The notes under the pieces are model-generated. The model searched no databases, was not told the DNA's origin, and was given only the letters and a program-made list of their open reading frames with translations. From Chitinophaga eiseniae (lineage in GTDB: Bacteria; Bacteroidota; Bacteroidia; Chitinophagales; Chitinophagaceae), in contig NZ_JABAHZ010000008.1 of the NCBI RefSeq assembly GCF_012641265.1, forward strand, positions 62,001 to 126,000: a stretch of 64,000 nt of DNA, written 5' to 3'. This document shows positions 8,138 through 16,647 of the stretch, piece by piece. The position numbers and the translations under genes were made by a program. How positions within the stretch are numbered: position 1 is the stretch's first letter; each line of letters begins with the position of its first letter.

Positions 8138-11100
8138 CTAGTTCAGACTTCTGAAATCTACCGGTACCAGTTTACTTACCCCCGGTTCCTGCATGGTAAC
8201 ACCGTAAATCACGTCTACAGCGGCCATGGTCTGCTTGTTGTGTGTTACAATAATAAATTGTGAATTATCGGAAAACTTCCTGATCATATTGGTGAACTTG
8301 CCCACATTGGCATCATCCAATGGCGCATCCACCTCGTCGAGGATACAGAAAGGCGCCGGTTTGATCAGGTAAATGGCAAACAACAGCGCGGTAGCGGTCA
8401 GGGTCTTCTCCCCTCCCGACAGCTGCGTAATAGCTGCAGGGCGTTTACCTTTTGGTTTCGCGATAATTTCAATACCGGTATCGGCCAGGTTTTCCGGATC
8501 GCTCAGGATCATATCGCACTGGTCTTCTTCGGTAAATAAAGCCTTAAATACCCGGATAAAGTTTTCCTTTACCTGGTTGAAAGTGTCGAGGAACTTCTGG
8601 TTGGCGGTCGACTCTACCTCCTGGATAGTGGCCAAGAGAGAGTCTTTCGCATTTACCAGGTCGGTCTTTTGTTCCAGGATAAATTCATATCTCTTTTTCA
8701 TTTCCTGGTAAGCTTCGATGGCGGTAGGGTTAATTTCACCCATATTCTCCATGCGCTTCTTGAGTCGCTCGGCACTGGCCTGCAATTCTTCCACCGGCAG
8801 TTCGGAACTCCGCTGCTCATCAATGATTTCATCGAGGTTCACTTTAAACTCCACGCTGAGCCTTTCTTTCATGGTGGTCAGTTGCAGTTTCAGCTCGTTC
8901 ACTTTGTCCTTGATGGTATTGAGTTGTTGTTCCAGTTGCTCTTTGGCCCGCTGTTTTGTTCTCAGCGTGCTTTCCAGCTCCTGCAGATGGTTACGGAAAT
9001 TATAATATTCCTGGTCTTTTTCGTTGAGGGCCTTTTCGTCTTCTTCCCGCTGGCGGAATAATTCTACCAGTCCATCGTCTGCGTGGCTTAATTTTTCCAC
9101 GACGGTGGCAATATTGGCGACCGCATCTTCCAGCTGTGTTTTATTGCTGGTGATCTGGGTGTGGAGGTCGGTCAGCTGTTTGCGTTTAAATTCCAGTTCC
9201 TGTTTGAGGGCCTGTACCTTACTCTGCTGGCGGGTATGTTGCAGGTTCTGGTTATTAAACTGTACGGTGGCCATGTTAAACTGTTGTTCCGCTTCCTGGG
9301 CCATCCGGTCGGCATCTGCGATGCTGTCCTGCAGTTCAGCCACTCTTTCATTCAGGCTATCGAGTTCGTCTTTTACTCCGGAAATGCTTTCCTGGTTGGT
9401 TTCCAGGGATTGCTGCATTTCTTCGAGGCGTTTATCACCGGCTTCAATGAGGTGATGAAAGTTTTCAATCCGGTTCTGGAGACCAAAGAGCTGGTTGCTC
9501 AGTTGGTTTACCTTTTCGCGGGCGGCATTGAGGTTACTTTCATTTAACTGGCTGTTATATCCGAGTACTTCGTTGTGTTTGTCTTGCAAAGCCACTCTCA
9601 GCTGGCCTACTACTGCTTCGAGGTCTTTGATTTCTACTTCCAGCTTTTCCAGGTTCTTGGCCCTTCCCAGCTTTTTACCTTCAAATAATCCTACCGAACC
9701 GCCGCTGATATTGTATTTACCGCGATGCATGCGGCCGGATTTCTCTACCAGCAGCATTCTTTCGTCGGCCAGCTGGCTGAATTCCAGGCGGGTGAGGTCT
9801 TCCCCGATAAACACTTTACCGAGCAGGTGCTGTCCCAGGCCTTTATATTTTTCTTCTATTTCCACCACTTCCAATGCAGGGATGGTGCCCGGAGGCGCCA
9901 GCAGCGGTGTGGCATCGATGCGGAACTGGTCCAGGATAAAGAAGTTAGCTTTCCCTTTTTTGTTACTGTCGAGCAACTGGATGGCCTGTACCGCCTCGTG
10001 CACATTATTGACTACGTAGTAGCTCAGGTAAGGCTCGAGGAGATTTTCCACGCAGGTACGGTATTCTTCTTTACAAAAGAATATATCGCTGAGGATGGGC
10101 GCATTATTATTCCAGTCGGGGTTCTTTTTCAGGAACTTGATACTTTCGGGGTAGCCTTCCAGGCTGTCTACCAGCGATTTGAGGAGGTCGTACTCGTTCT
10201 TTTTGGAATCGAGGCTACGGTTTTCATCCACCAGTTTATCGCGGAGTCCTTCAATATCGGATTGGGTAGCGAGGATCTTGCTTTTGGTTTCTTCCTGGAA
10301 GCGTACCATGTTATCCAGCTCTGTTTTGCTGGTATTCAGCGTTTCCTGCAGGGCTGTTTTCTCTGTTTCCAGTTGGGCAATTTGTTGCAGGCGATTGGCC
10401 TTTTCTTCCTGGAGCTGCTGCATGCTGCGTTGCAGGTTCATCACGGAAGTATCGGCAACGGCCACTTTCTTTTCGGCTTCAAACTGTTGGCGTTGCCAGC
10501 GTTGCTGGTCGTTGCGCAGGGTTTCGAGTGCCTGCTTCTTTTGATGGAAGCGTTCTTTCTTTTCCTCCACCATGTCGCGCAATGTTTCCAGTTCGTCGGT
10601 CATGGTTTCGAACACCTCTCCCTCTTCTACCACCTGTTTCTCTGTAAATTCAATAGAGGCGGTGAGTCCCTGTAATTGCCCTTCTGCACTGTTGAGGAAG
10701 TCGTTAATATTTTTTTCCCGTTCGCGCAGGTAAGTCAGTTGCTGCGTGGCGAGGTTTTTATCGTTTTCTTTGGTACGGATGGTGGATACCAGCTCATTAA
10801 AAGATTTCTGCATGGATTGCAGTTCTCTTTCTTTGGCTACGAAATGGAGCTTATCCTGTTCCACGGCGGCTTCGGCGGTGAGGATTTCCGTTTCCAGGGC
10901 CAGTTTACGGTCGCTTTCCGACTGCTGGGTATCCGACAGTTCCTTGAAGGTGATGTTAAAGCCTTCCAGGGCGGCTTTGGCCAGTTCTATGCTGATATCG
11001 CGGTATTCCTTTTTTACCTCGTAGAAGCGTTCGGCTTTGCGGGCCTGGCTTTCCAGGGTTTTGAGGTTGTTGTTGATCTCAAACAGGAGGTCTTCAATGC

Positions 11101-11668
11101 GGTTCAGATCCCCTTCCGTAGCGTCCAGCTTGGATTTGGCTTCTTTTTTACGGGTTTTGTAGATAGAGATACCGGCTGCTTGTTCCAGCATCCGGCGACG
11201 GCTGTTTTCCTTATCCTTGATAATATCGTCTACCATGCCCAGTTCGATGATGGCGTAGGAGTCGGTGCTCACGCCGGTGTCCATGAACAGGTTATGGATA
11301 TCTTTCAGGCGGCAGGCTACGTCATTGAGACGGTATTCGCTATCGCCATTTTTGTAAAATTTGCGTGTAATCGTCACCGTGGTAAACTCGGTGGGGAGTA
11401 CATTTTTGGTATTCTCGAAAGTGAGGCTAACTTCTGCCATTCCGCTGGCGGAACGGCTTTTGGACCCATTGAATACCAGTCCAGCCTGGTTATCAGATCT
11501 GAGGTTGCTGATTTTGTGCTCGCCGATTACCCAGCGAATGGAGTCGATGATATTACTTTTGCCACAACCGTTTGGCCCAATCACCCCAGTGATGCCTTCG
11601 TCAAACTGCAAAACGGTTTTATCTGCAAAACTTTTAAAGCCTTTAATTTCTAGTGTTTTTAAGCGCAC
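8138..11668 (-). CDS. smc: Chromosome segregation ATPase SMC
   Basis: 1176 residues, full length for bacterial SMC. Walker A GPNGCGKS is at residues 31-38, followed by the long first coiled coil (about 170-500). The hinge is near 515-670 (GYPESIKFLKKNPDW through GKYNISGGSVGLFEGKK) and the second coiled coil runs to about 1020. The ABC signature LSGGEKT is at 1083-1089, with Walker B ILDEVDA around Asp1111-Glu1112. It acts in chromosome condensation and segregation with ScpA/ScpB, which are not in this window. The start is GTG: the residues after it (RLKTLEIKGFKSF) match the universal SMC N-terminus, and a perfect -7 element lies 27 bases upstream. Confidence 0.96.
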   Translation of the reverse strand: MRLKTLEIKGFKSFADKTVLQFDEGITGVIGPNGCGKSNIIDSIRWVIGEHKISNLRSDNQAGLVFNGSKSRSASGMAEVSLTFENTKNVLPTEFTTVTITRKFYKNGDSEYRLNDVACRLKDIHNLFMDTGVSTDSYAIIELGMVDDIIKDKENSRRRMLEQAAGISIYKTRKKEAKSKLDATEGDLNRIEDLLFEINNNLKTLESQARKAERFYEVKKEYRDISIELAKAALEGFNITFKELSDTQQSESDRKLALETEILTAEAAVEQDKLHFVAKERELQSMQKSFNELVSTIRTKENDKNLATQQLTYLREREKNINDFLNSAEGQLQGLTASIEFTEKQVVEEGEVFETMTDELETLRDMVEEKKERFHQKKQALETLRNDQQRWQRQQFEAEKKVAVADTSVMNLQRSMQQLQEEKANRLQQIAQLETEKTALQETLNTSKTELDNMVRFQEETKSKILATQSDIEGLRDKLVDENRSLDSKKNEYDLLKSLVDSLEGYPESIKFLKKNPDWNNNAPILSDIFFCKEEYRTCVENLLEPYLSYYVVNNVHEAVQAIQLLDSNKKGKANFFILDQFRIDATPLLAPPGTIPALEVVEIEEKYKGLGQHLLGKVFIGEDLTRLEFSQLADERMLLVEKSGRMHRGKYNISGGSVGLFEGKKLGRAKNLEKLEVEIKDLEAVVGQLRVALQDKHNEVLGYNSQLNESNLNAAREKVNQLSNQLFGLQNRIENFHHLIEAGDKRLEEMQQSLETNQESISGVKDELDSLNERVAELQDSIADADRMAQEAEQQFNMATVQFNNQNLQHTRQQSKVQALKQELEFKRKQLTDLHTQITSNKTQLEDAVANIATVVEKLSHADDGLVELFRQREEDEKALNEKDQEYYNFRNHLQELESTLRTKQRAKEQLEQQLNTIKDKVNELKLQLTTMKERLSVEFKVNLDEIIDEQRSSELPVEELQASAERLKKRMENMGEINPTAIEAYQEMKKRYEFILEQKTDLVNAKDSLLATIQEVESTANQKFLDTFNQVKENFIRVFKALFTEEDQCDMILSDPENLADTGIEIIAKPKGKRPAAITQLSGGEKTLTATALLFAIYLIKPAPFCILDEVDAPLDDANVGKFTNMIRKFSDNSQFIIVTHNKQTMAAVDVIYGVTMQEPGVSKLVPVDFRSLN

Positions 11669-11695
11669 GTCGTACTCCGAGGTTTTTTAAGGCGT

Positions 11696-11703
11696 CAAAG
11701 ATA
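11696..11703 (-). promoter_or_regulatory. Promoter -7 element of smc
   Basis: The minus strand reads TATCTTTG, a perfect TAnnTTTG, 27 bases before the GTG start of smc. A -33 TTG at the usual spacing is not obvious. Confidence 0.65.
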
Positions 11704-11875
11704 TAATTTTAAATCAAAAAGTAATTTAAGTGAGAAGCCATAATATACCGTAATTATTTATACACAATTGCCGGCCAATAGCCTCTGTCCGCAGTAGGCC
11801 GCGATCACCTAAGAGTCTGATTATAAATATAGTAAAAAGAACAATTACAATTAAATTTGGTGTTGGAAAAAAAGG

Positions 11876-11983
11876 CACGCAAAGTAACTAAGTAGCAAAG
11901 CAGCAAAGGAATTTATAAGCTCCTTAAAAGCTCATATTTTGACAAAATGGCTTTGCTCCTTTGCTACTTTGCTCCTTTGCGTG
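11876..11983. repeat. GCAAAG-rich palindromic repeat, copy 1
   Basis: The left arm (about 11876-11910) starts CACGCAAAG and carries several AGCAAAG units. The right arm (11951-11983) is its imperfect reverse complement, ending CTTTGCGTG. A shorter AGCT inner repeat lies in the loop. The element sits between the divergent smc and FUSC genes and its right arm abuts the FUSC promoter. The 357-base gap between those genes otherwise holds only the two promoters and AT-rich sequence. Confidence 0.8.
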
Positions 11984-11995
11984 ACTGCTTTTCCC

Positions 11996-12003
11996 TATCT
12001 TTG
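11996..12003 (+). promoter_or_regulatory. Promoter -7 element of the FUSC-family gene
   Basis: Perfect TATCTTTG (TAnnTTTG) 22 bases before the preferred TTG start at 12026. It lies inside the longest open frame, so the codons before it should be untranslated. Confidence 0.65.
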
Positions 12004-12025
12004 GCCATCAAAAACCCGTATACGT

Positions 12026-14260
12026 TTGCGTACAGAACAGCGAATCAATAACATTAAAAATTTCCTTTACAGTTATCATTTCAGCAACGGTATGCGTACC
12101 ACCATCAGCGTGGTAGTGCCTTCGCTGGTATTTGCCTATTTCGACGAGCTGGGATTGGGCATCGCCATGTCGATGGGAGCGCTGTGTACCGCCCTTAGCG
12201 ACGTACCGGGTACCATTATCCATAAACGGAATGGGCTGATCATCAGTACCATCCTCATTTTCTTTACCGCGTTAGGTACGGGCCTGCTGATACCTTACCC
12301 GATCCCGATGGCCACCTGGATAGTTGTTTGTTGCTTTGTTTTTGCCATGATGCTGGTATACGGGAACCGGGGCGGCAATATAGGCACCGGCTGTTTACTC
12401 GTAATGGTATCTATACTGGGAGAAACCCAGCTCACGCCGCAACTGACATTGCTACACTCTTCGATGGTATTGCTGGGTAGCATCTGGTATGCCGCGCTGG
12501 CACTGGTGTTGTGGCAGATACGCCCCTATCTCAACGTACAACAGGCCCTGGGCGATTGTATCACCCAAACAGCCCGCTACCTGGAACAACGGGCCAATTT
12601 TTATACGCCGGGCGTCAACGTAATCGACAACTATAAGGCAGTACTGGCGCAACAGGTGATCGTTAACGAAAAGCAGGAAAATGTACGGGAGCTGCTGCTG
12701 AAAAGGCGTTCTGCCCAACAGGGCACCACCAGCATTAACAAAAGCATGGTGCTTATTTTCCTGGACATGGTAGACCTCCAGGAGCAGATCATGGCCTCCC
12801 AAACAGACTACAACGCCCTGCAGGCCGATTTCAAAGATCTCGACATCCTGGAAAAATTCCATACCCTCATCCTGGCTTTTGCACAGGAGCTGCGCAATAT
12901 CGGCATCGCCGTGGCTGCCGGCCAACGCTCCTTACCTAAAAACAACCTGAAGGTGGAAATGGAAAAGGTAAAGCAAGCCATTGCCGACATTACCCTGCAA
13001 CTACCTACCCTCAAGGAAAGAACCCGCACCATTCCGCTTACCAACATCCTGCAAAACCTGCAGGACATGGCGCAGCGCATTTATAACCTGCACCGCCTCA
13101 CCCGGTTGGAGCGATTGAAAGACGAGTCGATAGATCCCAAGCTGGAGCTGTCGAAATTTACCACCCGCCAGAAATACGACTTTGAAACGTTCCGGGATAA
13201 CCTTACGTTCAAGTCGCATATCTTCCGGCATGCCATCCGCGTAAGCATGGCTACCGTAGCGGGTTATGGACTGGGGCTTGCCCTGCACCTGGACCGGGTG
13301 TACTGGATCTTGCTGACGGTAGTGGTGATCCTGAAACCAGGTTTCGGGCTTACCAAATCGAGGAGCATTCAACGCCTGATAGGCACTGTTACCGGCGCCT
13401 TATTTGCCGCGGGGCTGCTATATCTCACCCACAACAATACAGTGATCTTCCTCATGATGTTGCTCTGTATCCTGGGCGCTTATAGCTTCATGACCATCCA
13501 GTATACGCTGAGTGTCTTTTTCACCACGCCCTTTGTCATTTTCCTGTTGCATTTCCTGCATCCGTCCGACCTGTACAATCTTACCCAGCGGGTGCTGGAT
13601 ACTTTTATTGGCGGAGGTCTGGCCTTTTTCGCCAACATGCTCCTGTGGCCTACCTGGGAGCATAACTTCCTGCCGGATTATATGAAGAAGATGATGAGCG
13701 CCAACAGCAAATATTTTGAGCTGGTGATGCGGGCTTACTCCAACGAAAAGGTAGCTGTTACTGATTTTAAACTGGCCAGGAAAGATACCTATGTGGCTTC
13801 TGCCAATATGATGGCGGCCTTCCAGCGTATGTTGTCAGAACCAAAAAGCAAGCAAAAGCATCCCTCGGAAGTATATCACTATGTGGTACTGAATCATACC
13901 CTTACCTCTCATACCGCCACCCTGGCGGGTTACAGCATGCATCATGGTGTGCAGTTTCCCCGCCCGGAATACCGCGAGATCACGGACTACCTGTTGCATT
14001 ACATGGATCAACTTCAACTGATGATGGACCCGGCTACCAGCGCCAACGCGCAGCCATCACCCATTGTACACGCCTTTGACCGGCTCGATGTGCACCTGGA
14101 AAGCCTGGTACACCAGCGCCAGCAGGAAATTAATGAAGGCAAAGGCGCTACTCCTGTGAGGGATGAAATGCTGGAAACAAAACAGGTACATGATCAACTG
14201 GTTGCCATCTTGTCGCTGATGAAGGATATGAGTAAAGCGCTGGGACAAATAAAACTTTAG
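12026..14260 (+). CDS. FUSC-family (YccS-like) inner-membrane protein
   Basis: 744 residues from TTG 12026. An open frame reaches back to TTG 11939, but those codons are repeat DNA plus the promoter, and RTEQRINNIKNFLYSYHFSNGMRTT is a plausible family N-terminus. Two membrane blocks (about residues 20-170 and 400-530) are separated by a soluble helical region of about 200 residues, and a soluble C-terminal domain follows. The second block has the fusaric-acid-resistance-like pattern VYWILLTVVVILKPGFGLTKSRSIQRLIGTVTGA, seen in YccS/YhfK and plant aluminium-activated channels. It may be an efflux or ion-permeation protein; the substrate is unknown. Monocistronic, converging on bshC across a long palindrome. 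Confidence 0.82.
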   Translation: MRTEQRINNIKNFLYSYHFSNGMRTTISVVVPSLVFAYFDELGLGIAMSMGALCTALSDVPGTIIHKRNGLIISTILIFFTALGTGLLIPYPIPMATWIVVCCFVFAMMLVYGNRGGNIGTGCLLVMVSILGETQLTPQLTLLHSSMVLLGSIWYAALALVLWQIRPYLNVQQALGDCITQTARYLEQRANFYTPGVNVIDNYKAVLAQQVIVNEKQENVRELLLKRRSAQQGTTSINKSMVLIFLDMVDLQEQIMASQTDYNALQADFKDLDILEKFHTLILAFAQELRNIGIAVAAGQRSLPKNNLKVEMEKVKQAIADITLQLPTLKERTRTIPLTNILQNLQDMAQRIYNLHRLTRLERLKDESIDPKLELSKFTTRQKYDFETFRDNLTFKSHIFRHAIRVSMATVAGYGLGLALHLDRVYWILLTVVVILKPGFGLTKSRSIQRLIGTVTGALFAAGLLYLTHNNTVIFLMMLLCILGAYSFMTIQYTLSVFFTTPFVIFLLHFLHPSDLYNLTQRVLDTFIGGGLAFFANMLLWPTWEHNFLPDYMKKMMSANSKYFELVMRAYSNEKVAVTDFKLARKDTYVASANMMAAFQRMLSEPKSKQKHPSEVYHYVVLNHTLTSHTATLAGYSMHHGVQFPRPEYREITDYLLHYMDQLQLMMDPATSANAQPSPIVHAFDRLDVHLESLVHQRQQEINEGKGATPVRDEMLETKQVHDQLVAILSLMKDMSKALGQIKL

Positions 14261-14300
14261 TTATGGCGTTATAAGCTATTAATAATGAAGGACCTGAAGC

Positions 14301-14490
14301 GATTTTTTTCTCGCCAAGGCGCAAAGAAGCAAAGGAGCAAAGATTGAAGCGAATTTTAAGCCCGCAAAGCGGGGAGATTATGTCACCTAGAAGGACATTA
14401 CATGATCTCCCCGCTTTGCGGGCTTAAAATTCGCTTCAATCTTCATTAAAATCCTTTGCTTCTTTGCGCCTTGGCGAGAAAAAAAATTCA
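14301..14490. repeat. GCAAAG-rich palindromic repeat, copy 2 (near-perfect cruciform)
   Basis: The left arm, 14301-14383, and the right arm, 14400-14490, are almost exact reverse complements. Each contains TCTCGCCAAGGCGCAAAGAA, AGCAAAGGA, ATTGAAGCGAATTTTAAG and CCCGCAAAGCGGGGAGAT, in that order on its own strand; only a short stretch after AGCAAAGGA differs. The loop is about 16 bases. It fills the 232 bases between the convergent FUSC and bshC genes. A transcript from either strand would fold into an 80-bp hairpin, with T-runs near the ends, so it may also act as a two-way terminator. Confidence 0.92.
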
Positions 14491-14492
14491 AC

Positions 14493-16085
14493 CTAAGACA
14501 ACTCTTCTCCCAAAATCATAAACTGGTCGGTTACCGGCGTTAATGCGGCCAGTATCCTGTCGAAGAAGGCAGGGCCTTCCTGGGCAAACCAGGGCATAAA
14601 GTTTTCCTTACGTTCCTGGAGGGAGCCGGCAGGGAACCACCTGTTTTTAACACCCCTGATCTGGTCGGTTTGCCAGGCAAACTTTTTCTTTTCTGCCCGC
14701 AGGAATTTATGTTCCAGTTTACCGATGGCTTTGAGCGCCCGCTTCCTTTCTGTAGCGGTAGTGGCCACCAGGGTTACATCGATATTACGCGCCTTTGCTT
14801 CCAGGGCATCGAATAAATGCTCTACCGCGGTATACTCCTCTTTCAATACCAGCGATGTGTTGGTATGTTGTTTCACATAGTCGTTCACGATATCTTCCGT
14901 AGGCCTAAACAGCAGGGTAGCGTTGAGACCCAGTTTAAGCATACGCTGCATAGACGGCAGGTCGGTGAGCAACAGGGAATTGCGCAGCAGCAGCACCGGG
15001 TAAGGTACGCCGTAGTGGGCAAAGAGCTGCTTCAGTTCCAGCCAGTAGGCGATTTCGCCGCCACCGCCAATAAACGCGATGTTGGGCAGGATCGTTTCCT
15101 GGAACATACCGCGTAAAATAACATTGGGACTAAATTTCTCGGGGTGCGCTTCCAGTTCTGCTTCCAGGGTGCTGGCGGTAAAAGTCAACGAGGTGTGTAA
15201 TACTTTCCACTCCCCGCCTTCCTGCACAATACGTTCCCGGCTGCCGTCCTGCAGGTAGAACAGGTTTATTTCCCTGGGGTTGGCCTGTACTTTATAGTGT
15301 GCCGACAGCTTTTCCATGGTATCATTTACAATCGCATGGGAGGCCTGGTGAAAGAGTTCATCCTTCATAACGGGGATGTACAAACGCTTCAGCGCAGGAT
15401 TATCAGGCACCAGCACTACCAGGCCAAAGCGGCCAAAGAGTGCGTGTACCAGGTATAAAGTAGCATCCTGGATATTGCGGTGTTCGAGGTAGGCCTTCTG
15501 GAGCAGTTCCAACAGCTCCGCACCATGAGGCGCATAGCCCAGCGATTTCCTGACTTCGGCGATCAGCACTTCGAGTCCATCTGGATGCATACGCCCTACA
15601 GCGCCCTGCTGACTCGTATTCCAGGTAAGGGTTTTACCATCGAGGTAGATGCTGCCCAGTTCTTCCAGGTCGGCATCTTCACTGCCCATATAATATACCG
15701 GCACAAAGTGGTGCTGCGGATATTGTTGTTTCAGCTCCTGGCAAAGTTTGATTGTTTGCAGGATCTTATAGGCGAAATAGAGATAACCGGTGAAAATGTT
15801 GGGTTGATGCGCGGTACACACTGTAAAGGTAGTGGGTTGCAATAGCGCCGTAATATTATCCTGTACGGCCTTTACCGGTTCTAGTGAGGCATACTGTTGT
15901 TCCAAAGCCTTTACCAGTTCGGCTCGCGGTGTATTAAACCCTTGCCTGGCCTGGATGGCCGCTCCAAAGTCCGGATGCACGGGAGAATAGGTATAAAACG
16001 GTCTGATCTGCGAATGCTCGGCTAAAAAATCTGTTACCAGCTGGTTGAAATAACCAGTTTTCCCATAAGGAATATACTCCAGCAT
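14493..16085 (-). CDS. bshC: Putative cysteine ligase BshC (bacillithiol biosynthesis)
   Basis: 530 residues from ATG 16085; an alternative ATG at 16112 adds nine residues. MLEYIPYGKTGYFNQLVTDFL fits the family start. It adds cysteine to glucosaminyl-malate in the last step of bacillithiol synthesis, in the cytosol. Visible family blocks are CTAHQPNIFTGYLYFAYKILQ, VPVYYMGSEDADLEELG, PNIAFIGGGGEIAYWLELK and LLRNSLLL, a nucleotidyltransferase-like Rossmann core, plus a C-terminal helical coil. Length is typical. bshA and bshB are not beside it, though the GT4 gene at 16648 shares a broad fold with BshA. Divergent from the small GlsB-like gene. Confidence 0.9.
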   Translation of the reverse strand: MLEYIPYGKTGYFNQLVTDFLAEHSQIRPFYTYSPVHPDFGAAIQARQGFNTPRAELVKALEQQYASLEPVKAVQDNITALLQPTTFTVCTAHQPNIFTGYLYFAYKILQTIKLCQELKQQYPQHHFVPVYYMGSEDADLEELGSIYLDGKTLTWNTSQQGAVGRMHPDGLEVLIAEVRKSLGYAPHGAELLELLQKAYLEHRNIQDATLYLVHALFGRFGLVVLVPDNPALKRLYIPVMKDELFHQASHAIVNDTMEKLSAHYKVQANPREINLFYLQDGSRERIVQEGGEWKVLHTSLTFTASTLEAELEAHPEKFSPNVILRGMFQETILPNIAFIGGGGEIAYWLELKQLFAHYGVPYPVLLLRNSLLLTDLPSMQRMLKLGLNATLLFRPTEDIVNDYVKQHTNTSLVLKEEYTAVEHLFDALEAKARNIDVTLVATTATERKRALKAIGKLEHKFLRAEKKKFAWQTDQIRGVKNRWFPAGSLQERKENFMPWFAQEGPAFFDRILAALTPVTDQFMILGEELS

Positions 16086-16224
16086 ATTGAGTTGCGAATT
16101 ACAAATGATCAATTACATAACGATGCGTGCCAATACATCGAAATTTTTGAATGTACGAAGTTAGTTAAATAGTTAGAACGTGATCCAAAATTAATTCTTC
16201 GGTTCGCCATCAAGGATTTATTTA

Positions 16225-16256
16225 TATATTCAAATTTAGTAGTATATTCAATTTAG
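16225..16256 (+). repeat. Tandem direct repeat upstream of the GlsB-like gene
   Basis: TATATTCAAATTTAG (16225-16239) is followed after three bases by TATATTCAATTTAG (16243-16256). It lies 17 bases upstream of the ATG at 16274 and could be a pair of protein-binding sites or promoter sequence. Confidence 0.5.
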
Positions 16257-16273
16257 CACTAAATGCATTCATT

Positions 16274-16513
16274 ATGATTTGGACTCTGATAATCGGCGGC
16301 ATTGCAGGATGGTTGGCCGGTAAAATTATGCGTGGAGAGGGTTTCGGGATTATTATAGACATCGTGGTTGGCGTTATTGGCGGCTGGTTTGGCGGCTGGA
16401 TATTTGGCCGGCTGGGCATTCACATGGGTGGCAGTCTTATTGGCTCCCTGCTCACGGCTTTGCTGGGCTCTGTTATCCTGATCTGGCTGATCAGGCTCAT
16501 TAAACGGGGATAA
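16274..16513 (+). CDS. GlsB/YeaQ/YmgE-family stress-response membrane protein
   Basis: 79 residues with three hydrophobic segments (about 2-20, 26-46 and 52-75) rich in glycine: GGIAGWLAGKIMRG, then VGVIGGWFGGWIFGRLG. This is the transglycosylase-associated/GlsB family of small inner-membrane proteins, often induced under stress; biochemical role unknown. It is an independent unit with a stem-loop after the stop. The ATG start is clear because nothing upstream is open. Confidence 0.88.
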   Translation: MIWTLIIGGIAGWLAGKIMRGEGFGIIIDIVVGVIGGWFGGWIFGRLGIHMGGSLIGSLLTALLGSVILIWLIRLIKRG

Positions 16514-16540
16514 GCAATTACCCGGTTATTACCGTAGCGT

Positions 16541-16568
16541 GCAACACCTTTTCCTGGAGAGGTGTTGC
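16541..16568 (+). terminator. Stem-loop after the GlsB-like gene
   Basis: GCAACACCT (16541-16549) pairs with AGGTGTTGC (16560-16568), followed by the T-rich ATATTTATTT. The plain T-run is short, so termination is probable rather than certain. Confidence 0.65.
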
Positions 16569-16647
16569 ATATTTATTTCCCATCCCCAACGACCGAATTG
16601 CTTTGGCCCCTGATTTGACTCATCTCTCCCCAAAAAACACCCCATAC

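Noticed and set aside
9725..11653. Two long plus-strand open frames (316 and 325 codons)
   Set aside because: Both are antisense shadows of smc; they show Phe/Gln-rich composition with no recognisable domain.
11669..11875. Possible small RNA or tRNA in the smc/FUSC gap
   Set aside because: No cloverleaf, no terminator-like hairpin and no conserved feature apart from the smc promoter; AT-rich.
16222..16419. 65-codon minus-strand frame opposite the GlsB-like gene
   Set aside because: Pro/Ile-rich antisense of a Gly-rich membrane protein; the plus-strand family match is clear.
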